A program made the position numbers and the translations under genes. Source: Spirochaetaceae bacterium (lineage in GTDB: Bacteria > Spirochaetota > Spirochaetia > Treponematales > Treponemataceae). Taken from it: DNA of 11,614 nt. The stretch is from positions 1 through 11,614 of the forward strand of contig JAGCMR010000345.1 in the NCBI GenBank assembly GCA_017646305.1, in the 5' to 3' direction. Of this stretch, positions 1-7,311 are shown in pieces. The notes below the pieces were generated by a model. The model saw only the letters and a program-made list of their open reading frames with translations. It did not search any database and had not been told where the DNA came from. How positions within the stretch are numbered: position 1 is the first letter of the stretch; each line of letters starts with the position of its first letter.

Positions 1-1299
1 CAGCTTAGTGAGCATATAAGCTACCACAGCAAAAATCAAGGTTAAGCCCACGTCGAACATAGAAATCTTTACAGAATAGGCTCCTGCAAAGCAGAAGATA
101 ACGATAATGGGAGCAAGGATAACTGGTGGAATCTTAATGATTTTTGCAAAAAGCCCTGTTAAATAGCGCCCCTGGAGGAACATGAACAGGTTTACAAAGA
201 TAAGTCCCACCATAATGGCATACATGGTAACGCCGTGGTCAGTAAAAAGCCGTGGACCAGGGGTAAGACCGTTAATCATCAAGGCACCCAGCATCAAGGC
301 AACAGAACCGTCTCCAGGAATACCCATGGTCAAAAGGGGAATCAATGTAGCACCAGTAACGGCATTGTTGGCTGTTTCTGATGCTACAACACCTTCTACC
401 GCACCCTTTCCAAACTCATCCTTATGCTTGCTGATTCGCCGTGCCCAGTCGTAGCTAAAGAAGCCTGCTTCTGCAGCACCAGTTCCGGGAATAATTCCCA
501 CCACTACACCAATAATGGCAGACATGAGGGCAGGTAAGGACATACGCTTGAGCTCTTCTTTGGAAATCTTTCCCTTGCCGTCCTTTAGCACCTTTTCCTG
601 AATTGCACCTGCATCGCTGGAGTCCGCATCACTTTTCTTTGCTCGTCCAATAATGGCACTAAGGGCAAACAAACCAATAAGACAGATAACAATGTCAAAG
701 CCAGAATACAGGTTAATGTTGTTGAAGATAAAGCGAGTTCCACCAGACATGGGGTCTAGTCCAATGGTGGAAACAAAGAGACCAAAGGCTCCTGCCATAA
801 CTCCCTTTAGCAAGCTTTTTCCAGAAACACCTGCGATGATGGTAAGACCAAAGGCACAAACCAAAAAGTATTCTGGAGTTCCCAGCTTTTGAGCAAATTT
901 TGATACCTGTGGAGCAAAGAACAGAAGCACCAATGCACTAAAAATTCCTCCAAAGGTGGAACCGTACAGGGCAATGTTTAATGCCTTGTGCCCCTCTCCC
1001 CGCTGGGTCATGGGATAGCCGTCTAACATGGTGGCTGCAGCGTGGGGAGTACCTGGTGTATTAATCAGGATGGCGGAAATGGAGCCACCGTAGCTTCCTG
1101 CACAATACATTCCCAGCAGGAACATGAAGGAAGGAATGGGGGCAAGAGAATAGGTAAAGGGCAAAAAGAGAACAAGACAGAGAATAACGGTAAGACCAGG
1201 AATTGCTCCAAAGATAACTCCCAAAAGGAGTCCAATATTCATGTAGATGAAGTTGGAAATATGGAAAAGTTCCTGACAACCTTGAATGAATAAATCCAT
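1..1299 (-). CDS. tctA: Tripartite tricarboxylate transporter, large permease subunit TctA (C-terminus cut by window edge)
   Basis: This is the large (about 12-helix) membrane permease of a TTT-family transporter, which moves a carboxylate delivered by the periplasmic binding protein across the inner membrane. The reading frame is open from the ATG at 1299 to base 1, giving 433 residues of a family usually near 500, so roughly the last 70 are outside the window. Two glycine/proline-rich family signatures are visible. The first is GAIPG near residues 31-35, followed by NTPGTPHAAATM near 80-91; the second is GIIPGTGAAEAG near 266-277, followed by a TMGIPG-type stretch. Long hydrophobic segments alternate with short polar loops throughout. 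An AAAGGAG Shine-Dalgarno lies 6 nt before the ATG and overlaps the tctB stop codon, with only 11 nt between the genes, suggesting translational coupling. The family call is firm. The substrate (citrate, tartrate, another dicarboxylate) cannot be read from the sequence. Confidence 0.95.
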   Translation of the reverse strand, partial: MDLFIQGCQELFHISNFIYMNIGLLLGVIFGAIPGLTVILCLVLFLPFTYSLAPIPSFMFLLGMYCAGSYGGSISAILINTPGTPHAAATMLDGYPMTQRGEGHKALNIALYGSTFGGIFSALVLLFFAPQVSKFAQKLGTPEYFLVCAFGLTIIAGVSGKSLLKGVMAGAFGLFVSTIGLDPMSGGTRFIFNNINLYSGFDIVICLIGLFALSAIIGRAKKSDADSSDAGAIQEKVLKDGKGKISKEELKRMSLPALMSAIIGVVVGIIPGTGAAEAGFFSYDWARRISKHKDEFGKGAVEGVVASETANNAVTGATLIPLLTMGIPGDGSVALMLGALMINGLTPGPRLFTDHGVTMYAIMVGLIFVNLFMFLQGRYLTGLFAKIIKIPPVILAPIIVIFCFAGAYSVKISMFDVGLTLIFAVVAYMLTKL

Positions 1300-1310
1300 G
1301 GCAATCTCCT

Positions 1311-1829
1311 TTAGGGCAGGCGTACGTTCAGCACGTATCGGAAGAATACGCCGATAAGCACGGCCACCACTGAAACGATTATATAGTAGCTTACCTTCTT
1401 CACACGGAAGAACATAAGCATGGCAAGTCCCAGAAGAATAGAGCTAATGATAAAACCAATAAGCCCCATCAAAAGCCAGTAAAGAACTAAGATTCCTAGA
1501 ATTATCAGGGCCTTTACCTCTACCAACGCTGTAGTTTCCACTATGTTGGCCTTCTTCTTGGAAATGATGTTAAAGATTTCCTTTCCCAGCAACACCACAC
1601 CACAGATGATAATCAGGAACATCAGCAGGGTGGGAAAGCTTCTTTCGTTGATACTACTGCTACTAAGGAGGGCAATTTGTGAGGGCATAGCCAGCAACAC
1701 AGCCACTGCAAATATAATGAAGATAATTGGTGTAATGATGTCTACATAAAGACGTATCTTCTTTTTTTCTAGCTTTTCTCCTGTGGCATCAAGCCAAGAA
1801 TCTATTCGCTGAAAGAATTCTCGTGCCAT
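1311..1829 (-). CDS. tctB: Tripartite tricarboxylate transporter, small permease subunit TctB
   Basis: Small membrane subunit of the TTT transporter, partner of TctA in the inner membrane. I place the start at the ATG at 1829 (172 residues) because an AAGGAG Shine-Dalgarno sits a few nucleotides upstream; an ATG at 1847, six codons earlier, has no such site. After an amphipathic, Lys-rich N-terminus come about four or five hydrophobic helices (roughly residues 29-48, 67-86, 105-141 probably as two, and 146-166). The Arg-Ser-Phe-Pro motif before the second helix is typical of TctB. Length and topology fit the family. It lies between tctC and tctA, preceded by a stem-loop that probably lowers its expression relative to tctC. 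Sequence conservation is naturally weak in TctB, so position between tctC and tctA adds much of the confidence. Confidence 0.9.
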   Translation of the reverse strand: MAREFFQRIDSWLDATGEKLEKKKIRLYVDIITPIIFIIFAVAVLLAMPSQIALLSSSSINERSFPTLLMFLIIICGVVLLGKEIFNIISKKKANIVETTALVEVKALIILGILVLYWLLMGLIGFIISSILLGLAMLMFFRVKKVSYYIIVSVVAVLIGVFFRYVLNVRLP

Positions 1830-1851
1830 AGTTTCTCCTTTTTTCAAGTTT

Positions 1852-1916
1852 AAAAAAATCCCCTGAATCCGTTCTTTGTCAAGCTAGTGTGAAGATGAAG
1901 AACGAATCCAGGGGAT
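1852..1916 (-). terminator. Intra-operon stem-loop with U-tract between tctC and tctB
   Basis: On the minus-strand transcript two 19-nt arms (plus-strand 1898-1916 and 1858-1876) can pair along their full length with only two G-U wobbles. The distal arm runs straight into seven T residues (plus-strand A-tract 1852-1858). The loop is 21 nt. This has the form of an intrinsic terminator. Since tctB and tctA follow with their own ribosome sites and no obvious new promoter, it probably acts as a partial terminator and/or as protection for the 3' end of the tctC mRNA, giving more binding protein than permease. Confidence 0.85.
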
Positions 1917-1929
1917 GATTTAGGAAAGT

Positions 1930-2892
1930 TTACTGGTTTTCCTTTACAATTTGGATTACGTCAGCTACGTGGCGATCCATAGTTGCAGAATCCAGAGGAT
2001 CGATTTCGATCAACATTGTTCCGAACAACTCTACAATTTCGGGTTTAGACAAAATGCGCAGGTAGGCGTTCTGAATCTTCTGGATTACAACAGGATCTGT
2101 TCCCTTGCGAGCCAACAGGAAGCAGCGGTTTCGGAAGTAAGCTGAGTAGCCATACTCTCCAACACCCTTAACACCAGCGAATACACCATTCTTCAGTCCA
2201 TTCTTATCGAATGCAACTACAGGAGCCAAGGTTCCAGCCTCTACACTGGCCTGTGCCTGTGACTGATGAGAAATAGCAAACTGAGTTTCACCCTTAGCAG
2301 CTGCATCAAGAGCCAAGTTTGCACCGTTGTAGCTTACCAATTCCAGCTTCAGTCCCAGCTCCTTAAAGAGGGCCTTTGCCAAGAAAGCTTCAGAACCAGC
2401 AACACCGTTTACAGCTACCTTCAAAGTCTTTCCTTCACCGTAAGCCTTCAATCCATCCAAGTCAGTGATTCCCAACTTTGTGTCGGCAGTCATAACGAAG
2501 ATGGAAGAATACAGGTTGATGATAGGCTCGTAGTCATCATAGGTGAACTGTAAGGCTTCTGAACCGGGGGTATTAGGAGCAATAGAGAATGCACCCTCTC
2601 CACCAAAAATCAGGTTCAAGGAGTTAGGTTCGTTCTTCAGATAGTTAGTAAGAGCTACGTTTCCACCAGCTCCCAATTCATTGGTAGCCAAAACAGGCTG
2701 GCCAAGAACTTCCTGACCATAGGTAGCCATCTTTCGGTTTACAATGTCAGCTACTCCACCAACTGCCCAAGGACAGATAACAGTAACAGGTCCGTCAGGC
2801 CACTGCTCTGGGGTGGCTGCCTCTTTCTTTCCTGCAGCAAAGAGGCTACATGCCATGGTGATAAGAATAAGAGTTGTGAACAATCTTTTCAT
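1930..2892 (-). CDS. tctC: Periplasmic tricarboxylate-binding protein, TctC/Bug family
   Basis: Extracytoplasmic solute receptor that captures a carboxylate and hands it to TctAB. It has 320 residues, the normal family length. Residues 1-20 form a signal peptide (Lys-Arg, hydrophobic core, Ser-Leu-Phe-Ala-Ala), followed by GKKEAATPE. There is a Cys at residue 15 but no good lipobox, so signal peptidase I cleavage seems likelier than lipidation. The mature part has Bug-family features: the WPDGPVTVICPWAVGG segment near 30-45, the NELGAGGNVAL segment near 71-81, and the VNGVAGSEAF ligand-loop region near 161-170. A GGAGG Shine-Dalgarno lies 6 nt before the ATG at 2892. First gene of the operon, with a candidate promoter just upstream and a terminator-like stem-loop just downstream. 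Substrate unknown. Confidence 0.93.
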   Translation of the reverse strand: MKRLFTTLILITMACSLFAAGKKEAATPEQWPDGPVTVICPWAVGGVADIVNRKMATYGQEVLGQPVLATNELGAGGNVALTNYLKNEPNSLNLIFGGEGAFSIAPNTPGSEALQFTYDDYEPIINLYSSIFVMTADTKLGITDLDGLKAYGEGKTLKVAVNGVAGSEAFLAKALFKELGLKLELVSYNGANLALDAAAKGETQFAISHQSQAQASVEAGTLAPVVAFDKNGLKNGVFAGVKGVGEYGYSAYFRNRCFLLARKGTDPVVIQKIQNAYLRILSKPEIVELFGTMLIEIDPLDSATMDRHVADVIQIVKENQ

Positions 2893-2921
2893 CTTTTTCC
2901 TCCAAAAATTGTGTTAATAAA

Positions 2922-2930
2922 ATTGTATCA
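2922..2930 (-). promoter_or_regulatory. Candidate extended -10 promoter for the tct operon
   Basis: On the minus strand the sequence TGATACAAT forms an extended -10 element (TGn plus TACAAT). It ends 30 nt before the tctC ATG, leaving room for a leader that contains the GGAGG ribosome site. No convincing -35 hexamer is visible at 16-18 bp, which is tolerated for extended -10 promoters. The rest of the 213-bp divergent spacer (2893-3105) is A/T-rich and shows no RNA gene or clear operator. Confidence 0.5.
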
Positions 2931-3070
2931 CAGGAATTTTAATTTATACGGATAAAAATTCTTCATTTTTGATAAAAGTTGTATTGTTTTTATACGTAAT
3001 GCCTCAAGTTGTATTTTTTTTAAAAACTGGTAGGTAAAATCCCTTGCTGGGCATTTAAGTTTCTTGACCG

Positions 3071-3099
3071 TTGCCCTTCCTGCTTTTTTTGTGTATTCT
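3071..3099 (+). promoter_or_regulatory. Candidate promoter giving a leaderless htrA mRNA
   Basis: TTGCCC (3071-3076) and TATTCT (3094-3099) are separated by exactly 17 bp. Transcription would begin about 7 nt after the -10, at or next to the A of the ATG at 3106. Each hexamer matches the sigma-70 consensus at 4 of 6 positions, so the call is moderate. An overlapping TAAAAT at 3099-3104 is closer to consensus but would place the start inside the coding region. No Shine-Dalgarno precedes the ATG. Confidence 0.4.
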
Positions 3100-3105
3100 A
3101 AAATA

Positions 3106-4401
3106 ATGAAATTATACGCTAAACACCAGCTTATTCTCACCGTTGTGGTGGTTTCTATATTGGCATCTATCGTAACTGGCCTTGCAACTTCTCGCTATTT
3201 CAAAAGTAAGCCTTCTGTTTCTCAAGCTCCTGCTCCAGAAGAATCTCTTGACTTAGCAGCTCCAGAGGAAGAGGATTTTGAGCCAGGGGTGGTGGTGGCT
3301 TCTGAAGAGCGAATGGTGCCTGGCAATGTGGATTCCTTTCTGCTTCAGACAGCTGTTCGCTCAGACCCCATTTACACGGCAGACATGGTGGCTTCCTATA
3401 CTCAGGATGAGCTACAAAATATTAGCGTCTACGAAAAATGCAACGAAGCCGTTGTAAACATCAACACTCAGGTAATGGCGGTAAACTGGTTCTTGGAGCC
3501 CGTTCCCCAGGAAGGTGGTTCTGGCTCTGGCTCCATCATTGACCGCCGTGGTTATGTGGTTACAAACGTTCACGTTATCTCCGATGCATACAAGATTTAT
3601 ATTTCTTTGTCTGACGGCACCCAGTACGAGGGCCGTGTAGTGGGCACAGATGCTGCCAGCGACATTGCTGTGCTGAAATTTGATCCTCCCAAGGGAGTAG
3701 AGCTTAAAACCATTCCTTTTGGTGATTCTGACAAGCTAAAGGTGGGACAAAAGCTTATTGCCATTGGTAATCCCTTTGGCTTTGAGCGTACCATGACCAC
3801 TGGTATTGTTAGTGGGTTAGGTCGTCCCATTCAAAGTGCCGCAGGAACCATTATCCGCAACATGATTCAAACTGACACCGCCATTAATCCAGGAAATTCT
3901 GGTGGTCCCCTGCTGGATACTGCGGGGCGGATGATTGGTATTAACACTATGATTTATTCCACCTCTGGAAGCTCTGCTGGCATTGGCTTTGCTGTTCCTG
4001 TCAACACCGCCCGCCGTGTAGTTTCTGATTTGATTCAATATGGTTCTGTTCGTCGTGGTGTCATTGATGCCGCCTACGTGCAGCTGACTTCTAGCATTGC
4101 CTCCTATGCCCGCTTAGAAATTAATCGTGGACTTTTAGTTTCCCAGATTCAAAAGGGCGGTAATGCAGAAAAGGCTGGAATCCAAGCTGGTACCGAGGCT
4201 GTTCGCTACGGAAGTAGCCGCAATGGTCGCATCATCTATCTTGGTGGAGATGTTATTACCGCCATAGATGGTATTAGCGTTACCAGCTTAGCCGATTATT
4301 ATTCCATTTTGGAAAGTAAGCGACCAGGAGACACCGTAAAGGTAACTGTTTACCGCAAAGGAAAATACCTAGACCTTCAGGTAAGTTTAACAGAAGAGTA
4401 G
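3106..4401 (+). CDS. Membrane-anchored HtrA/DegS-type serine protease with one PDZ domain
   Basis: Trypsin-like periplasmic quality-control protease, expected to degrade or process misfolded envelope proteins. From the ATG at 3106 it has 431 residues. One hydrophobic segment near 8-28, uncleaved by appearance, anchors it in the inner membrane. A Pro/Glu/Ala-rich linker (about 35-75) leads to the protease domain. The catalytic triad is visible: His156 in TNVHVISD, Asp186 in SDIAVLKF and Ser265 in NPGNSGGPLL. A single C-terminal PDZ domain begins near GLLVSQIQKGG and ends near the C-terminus. The single PDZ plus anchor resembles DegS rather than two-PDZ DegP. A TTG at 3064 would add 14 residues in frame but has no ribosome site and overlaps promoter-like sequence, so I prefer the ATG. 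That ATG also lacks a Shine-Dalgarno, suggesting leaderless translation. It is monocistronic and converges with the histidine kinase gene. Confidence 0.95.
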   Translation: MKLYAKHQLILTVVVVSILASIVTGLATSRYFKSKPSVSQAPAPEESLDLAAPEEEDFEPGVVVASEERMVPGNVDSFLLQTAVRSDPIYTADMVASYTQDELQNISVYEKCNEAVVNINTQVMAVNWFLEPVPQEGGSGSGSIIDRRGYVVTNVHVISDAYKIYISLSDGTQYEGRVVGTDAASDIAVLKFDPPKGVELKTIPFGDSDKLKVGQKLIAIGNPFGFERTMTTGIVSGLGRPIQSAAGTIIRNMIQTDTAINPGNSGGPLLDTAGRMIGINTMIYSTSGSSAGIGFAVPVNTARRVVSDLIQYGSVRRGVIDAAYVQLTSSIASYARLEINRGLLVSQIQKGGNAEKAGIQAGTEAVRYGSSRNGRIIYLGGDVITAIDGISVTSLADYYSILESKRPGDTVKVTVYRKGKYLDLQVSLTEE

Positions 4402-4426
4402 GGGAGAAATGGTGTCCGCTGTTAAC

Positions 4427-5794
4427 TTAAATTTCTAGAGAAAGGGTTACTTGAGTGCCTGTTTCCTCATCGCTAGAAATGTCTAGGTTTGCATTGATGA
4501 TTTGGGAGCGGGCATACATTCCCTTAAGTCCTAGCTTTGTACTCATTTCTGAATTTTGAGCTTCTTGATCCATTTTTATTCCGCAACCATCGTCTGTGAT
4601 AAAGAAAAAAAGCTTGTTCGGTTCAGATTTTATATCTTCTCGCACTACCACTACAATTTCTTCTGCCTTTGCATGCTTTGCTGCGTTTGTTATGGCTTCT
4701 TGTATAATGCGATAAATGTGAATTTTTTGGGTGTCGGAAAGCTTTTCCAAAAGTATATCAGTTGGTGCGTACAAGCTACAAGAAATTCCCCAATCTTTTG
4801 TAAATTTATTCACTAAATCATTAAGAGTTTGCTTGTATTTTTCTGAAGTAATTTCTAGAGGAACGAGATTTCTTACAATAGTGGTAATATTTTTTAAAGT
4901 TGTTTTTTTCAAAGAAAGTATGGATTCAAATAAATCTTGAATCTTTTCAAGATTTATAGAAAAAGAGTCTGCTGGCAAGTTGTTTTTTGCCTTATTTTGG
5001 ATTGTGAGGTGGCAATTTTCTGAATCAGCGGTGGCTGGATAAATTAAGGGACGGAGACGATCAAGATAGAATTGTTCTACTCTCATGTCTTGTAAAACAG
5101 TGTCATGAATATCCCTTGAAATTCGCTCTCGCTCATCTTCCTGCACTTGGACAATGACATTGGTAATGCTTTCATTTTCTTGAATTTTCGTTTTCAGCAA
5201 GGTTTTTTCTCGTATTGAATGGGCATATAACAGAGAAATAAAAATAATAACAATGGAACTTACTACAAAAACGATAAAAATCAGAGACATCATAAAGCTA
5301 GAATCATTAAATTCTTGGGTATTATGATAGGTGTAGTTTATGTAATCATCCTGAACTTGAATAAAAAGCTTGTCTAGGTTATGAAGTGAACTTAACTGAT
5401 GATTTTCTGTAAAATTCTGGGTAGCTTGTAATAATTTTTCTACGTTTTGTTCTAAAAAAGATAAATTTTCGTAATTGGGAAAATCATGAATCTGCATAAA
5501 CGTATATAATTCTGAAGATTGATGAATAGAAATAACATCAAGATACTTGTACAAGAGCTGAATAAATCGTTGTTCTTCTTCTTTTGTGTACTGGAATGAA
5601 GTGATTTTATTATATAAAAAAAGAATCTCCTGCCATACTTCATGCAGCTCTCTGTAGGTAACTTCTTGTGTACTTGTGTTAGATCGGATGGTGAGCACAT
5701 CTTGGGATGGTTGATTTTGTACTTCTTGGCTGGTAAGAATGGAGCACAACATAATCAAGCACATTATCACAAAAGCCTTTCGATTTTTTAACAT
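4427..5794 (-). CDS. Sensor histidine kinase, HisKA_3 (NarL-type) family
   Basis: Inner-membrane sensor kinase that should autophosphorylate on His and pass phosphate to a LuxR/NarL regulator, probably the one at 6519-7157. Residue numbers count from the ATG at 5797, but the ATG at 5794 is preferred because AGGAGG lies 4 nt upstream of it and only 1 nt upstream of the other. Order of parts: signal-anchor segment (about 8-22); helical extracytoplasmic sensor region (about 25-165) with no recognised domain; transmembrane helix (about 167-192); dimerisation/phosphoacceptor box ERISRDIHDTVLQ with His231; a helical stretch with a roughly 20-residue insert rich in polar residues; and a HATPase_c domain with N-box EAITNAAKHAKA (Asn371), G1 box DDGCGI (402-407) and G2 GLKGMYAR (423-430). 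All kinase boxes are intact. The signal is unknown. Divergently transcribed from the membrane protein at 5869. Confidence 0.93.
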   Translation of the reverse strand: MLKNRKAFVIMCLIMLCSILTSQEVQNQPSQDVLTIRSNTSTQEVTYRELHEVWQEILFLYNKITSFQYTKEEEQRFIQLLYKYLDVISIHQSSELYTFMQIHDFPNYENLSFLEQNVEKLLQATQNFTENHQLSSLHNLDKLFIQVQDDYINYTYHNTQEFNDSSFMMSLIFIVFVVSSIVIIFISLLYAHSIREKTLLKTKIQENESITNVIVQVQEDERERISRDIHDTVLQDMRVEQFYLDRLRPLIYPATADSENCHLTIQNKAKNNLPADSFSINLEKIQDLFESILSLKKTTLKNITTIVRNLVPLEITSEKYKQTLNDLVNKFTKDWGISCSLYAPTDILLEKLSDTQKIHIYRIIQEAITNAAKHAKAEEIVVVVREDIKSEPNKLFFFITDDGCGIKMDQEAQNSEMSTKLGLKGMYARSQIINANLDISSDEETGTQVTLSLEI

Positions 5795-5817
5795 CATCCC
5801 TCCTGAAAAACAAGTTT

Positions 5818-5846
5818 ATCCTAAAATAATAGTGATTTTTTTTCAA
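5818..5846 (-). promoter_or_regulatory. Candidate promoter of the histidine kinase gene
   Basis: On the minus strand TTGAAA (5846-5841) is followed after 17 bp by TAGGAT (5823-5818), matching the sigma-70 consensus at 5 and 4 positions. A start near 5811 would leave a leader of about 17 nt that includes the AGGAGG ribosome site at 5804-5799. The element lies within 60 bp of the promoter-like sequence of the divergent membrane-protein gene, so both could share control. Confidence 0.45.
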
Positions 5847-5854
5847 TAAAGATA

Positions 5855-5860
5855 TATATT
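5855..5860 (+). promoter_or_regulatory. Candidate -10 element giving a leaderless membrane-protein mRNA
   Basis: TATATT at 5855-5860 (or the overlapping TATATA at 5853-5858) ends 9 nt before the ATG at 5869. A start about 7 nt downstream would leave a leader of at most a few nucleotides, and no Shine-Dalgarno is visible. The -35 position holds only a weak match (GTGATT, 5832-5837). The region is very A/T-rich, so chance resemblance is possible. Confidence 0.35.
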
Positions 5861-5868
5861 TAGCTATC

Positions 5869-6480
5869 ATGATTTTGCACAGAAAATACTCTCTTTTGTT
5901 CCAAGTAATTTTAGGCATTGTATGTGGTTTGTTGAATGGAGTGTCAAATCTCCAACCTCTGTGGAAATTTCCCCTGTACAATGATACCATCTTTACCGTT
6001 CTTGCTTCTTTTTTTGGTTGGGTTAGTGGTATTGTTTCCGCCTTTACCTTTCATACGATTGTCCCCCTTATTCCTATATTTGAAACAGAAGGATATCTTG
6101 TTTTCTTCTTTGTTTTTTGCAGCCTTTCCATGGTGGCCATTGTGCAGTTATATCAAAGAAAAAAGGATAAATTGCTATTTATTGACCTTTTTATCCTGAT
6201 TTTTATCATAACCATGGTGATTAGCCTAGAAGGAGCCTTTATTTTTAACATTCTCTATAAATTATTTGAATACCAAGAACCCATAGAGTCAAAAAAAATT
6301 ACCTATCTCATGCTACAGCAACAAATACCTTTATTTCTTTCTGCCTGGTTTGCCAGAGTGCCAGTAAATCTTGTAGATAAGACACTTGCTGTTTGTGTTG
6401 GCTATTATGGAGCCTTGGGATTGGATAAACTGCTCTATAAGTACTTTCCAAATAAATTTACCATTGCTGACGCTGAATAG
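5869..6480 (+). CDS. Polytopic membrane protein, ECF S-component-like, between kinase and regulator
   Basis: Integral membrane protein of 203 residues with about five or six hydrophobic segments (roughly 7-25, 38-68, 79-95, 101-130, 148-165, 166-190). Two stretches recall substrate-binding S-components of ECF vitamin transporters and related sensor modules. One is FPLYNDTIFTVLASFFG near 34-50, compare the common LDTIGTILAA pattern. The other is VPVNLVDKTLAVCVGYYG near 161-178, compare the NLIDK-type last helix. No ATP-binding or Cys/His catalytic motif is present. It starts at the ATG at 5869 with no Shine-Dalgarno. It is transcribed away from the kinase and towards the response regulator, and lies between them. 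I infer it may be a small-molecule uptake component or an accessory sensor for the two-component pair. The family resemblance is from memory of motif patterns and is tentative; an orphan transporter subunit is the main alternative. Confidence 0.75.
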   Translation: MILHRKYSLLFQVILGIVCGLLNGVSNLQPLWKFPLYNDTIFTVLASFFGWVSGIVSAFTFHTIVPLIPIFETEGYLVFFFVFCSLSMVAIVQLYQRKKDKLLFIDLFILIFIITMVISLEGAFIFNILYKLFEYQEPIESKKITYLMLQQQIPLFLSAWFARVPVNLVDKTLAVCVGYYGALGLDKLLYKYFPNKFTIADAE

Positions 6481-6498
6481 CCCTGTTTCGTTACAGGG
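6481..6498. terminator. Weak stem-loop between convergent genes
   Basis: CCCTGT (6481-6486) and ACAGGG (6493-6498) form a 6-bp stem with a 6-nt loop directly after the stop codon of the membrane-protein gene. It is followed by only a short T-run (TATACTTTT), so as a plus-strand terminator it is weak. It sits in the 38-bp gap where the membrane-protein and response-regulator genes converge. Confidence 0.4.
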
Positions 6499-6518
6499 TA
6501 TACTTTTGAGGCAGTAGC

Positions 6519-7157
6519 CTAGTGGTACTTAAAATATTCCTCCAGTTGCAGACGGTTTTCTACTCCAGTTTTACTGTAGATTCGAGAAAAATAGTTTGCA
6601 AGGCTTCGTTCAGATATTCCCATAACCTGGGCAATTTCTTCATTGGTGAGTTTTGAACAAAGATGCTTGATCAACTCCTTTTCCCGACGAGTTAAAAGCC
6701 CCATAATGGAATTTATATCGATGTAAGAATCAACTAAATCTTGCTGAATAAAGCGTTTTCCTCTTGCAACTGAGTCTAGGGCTTGTTTTAAAATGCTGGT
6801 ATCTGCATTTTTGCTTACATAGCCTAGGGCTCCCACCTGGCTATCTAGTGCATGAGCTATAATGGAGCCTGTTTCATGACTGGAATATACAATGCTTTTT
6901 ATGCCATGTTCTTTAAGTAGGGGAATGATATCATATCCATAAAAAAGCTCTTGGGAATTATTTGATTTTTTAAAGGACAAATCTACTAAGGCAATAACAG
7001 TATCTTCTGGATTTGGAACATAATCTTGTAAAAAAACTTTGACATCTTCAAAAGAAGCGAGTCGTTTTTCTAACTGCCAACTGGTATTTTCCCGTATCCA
7101 GTTGGAAAGTCCTTCTCTAACCATAGGATGATCATCAATAATTATAAGTTTATCCAT
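6519..7157 (-). CDS. LuxR/NarL-family response regulator
   Basis: Cytoplasmic transcription factor of 212 residues. The N-terminal receiver domain (about 1-125) shows the acidic pair Asp8-Asp9, phosphoacceptor Asp59 in VDLSF, the conserved Ser near 92-93 and Lys116 in YVSKNA. The C-terminal LuxR-type helix-turn-helix (about 152-212) shows LLTRREKELIKHLCSKLTNEEIA, the usual opening of this domain, then ISERSLANYFSRIYSKTGV as the recognition region. The usual VKxH in the recognition helix is replaced by LANYF, so its target site may differ from textbook NarL. It is the likely partner of the HisKA_3 kinase, which is encoded about 600 bp away on the same strand but separated by an opposite-strand membrane-protein gene. 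There is no Shine-Dalgarno before the ATG at 7157. An extended -10 sequence lies so close that transcription would start at the ATG itself. Confidence 0.95.
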   Translation of the reverse strand: MDKLIIIDDHPMVREGLSNWIRENTSWQLEKRLASFEDVKVFLQDYVPNPEDTVIALVDLSFKKSNNSQELFYGYDIIPLLKEHGIKSIVYSSHETGSIIAHALDSQVGALGYVSKNADTSILKQALDSVARGKRFIQQDLVDSYIDINSIMGLLTRREKELIKHLCSKLTNEEIAQVMGISERSLANYFSRIYSKTGVENRLQLEEYFKYH

Positions 7158-7163
7158 TTTAAT

Positions 7164-7172
7164 AGTATAGCA
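7164..7172 (-). promoter_or_regulatory. Extended -10 promoter giving a leaderless response-regulator mRNA
   Basis: On the minus strand TGCTATACT is a near-perfect extended -10 (TGn plus TATACT, 5 of 6). Its last base is 7 nt before the A of the ATG at 7157, so the predicted transcription start coincides with the start codon. No -35 hexamer of quality is visible. This is the clearest of the four leaderless candidates in the window. Confidence 0.55.
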
Positions 7173-7216
7173 TAGCCTTGTAATAAAATAATAGAGTAGT
7201 CTTTCATTAAAAACTA

Positions 7217-7230
7217 GTGATAAATTTCAC
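7217..7230. promoter_or_regulatory. Possible operator, GTGA-N6-TCAC inverted repeat
   Basis: GTGA (7217-7220) and TCAC (7227-7230) are separated by 6 bp, the geometry of a CRP/FNR-type site, in the spacer between the response-regulator gene and the beta-barrel gene. Its centre is about 65 bp upstream of the predicted start of the beta-barrel mRNA, a typical position for an activator. The arms are only 4 bp and the region is A/T-rich, so this could be chance. Confidence 0.25.
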
Positions 7231-7273
7231 CAAAAAAAAGTATATAAATACTCACTACAAAAGAAAGCAAAAA

Positions 7274-7282
7274 TGATATAGT
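7274..7282 (+). promoter_or_regulatory. Extended -10 promoter of the beta-barrel protein gene
   Basis: TGATATAGT is an extended -10 (TGn plus TATAGT, 5 of 6) ending 30 nt before the ATG at 7312. The predicted leader of about 23 nt contains AGGAG at 7301-7305, 6 nt before the start. The -35 region shows only a weak match, which would fit a promoter that depends on an activator. Confidence 0.5.
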
Positions 7283-7311
7283 GCTTTACACAACAAACAA
7301 AGGAGATTGCA

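Noticed and set aside
1042..1293. Plus-strand ORF of 83 residues opposite tctA
   Set aside because: It lies wholly inside the tctA reading frame on the other strand, which has clear family motifs; this is a shadow frame.
3064..3105. TTG start extending HtrA by 14 residues
   Set aside because: There is no Shine-Dalgarno before it, the extra residues precede the natural Lys-rich start of the membrane anchor, and the region looks like promoter sequence.
4402..4426. Terminator between the convergent htrA and kinase genes
   Set aside because: The 25-bp gap and adjoining bases show no stable hairpin with a T-tract on either strand.
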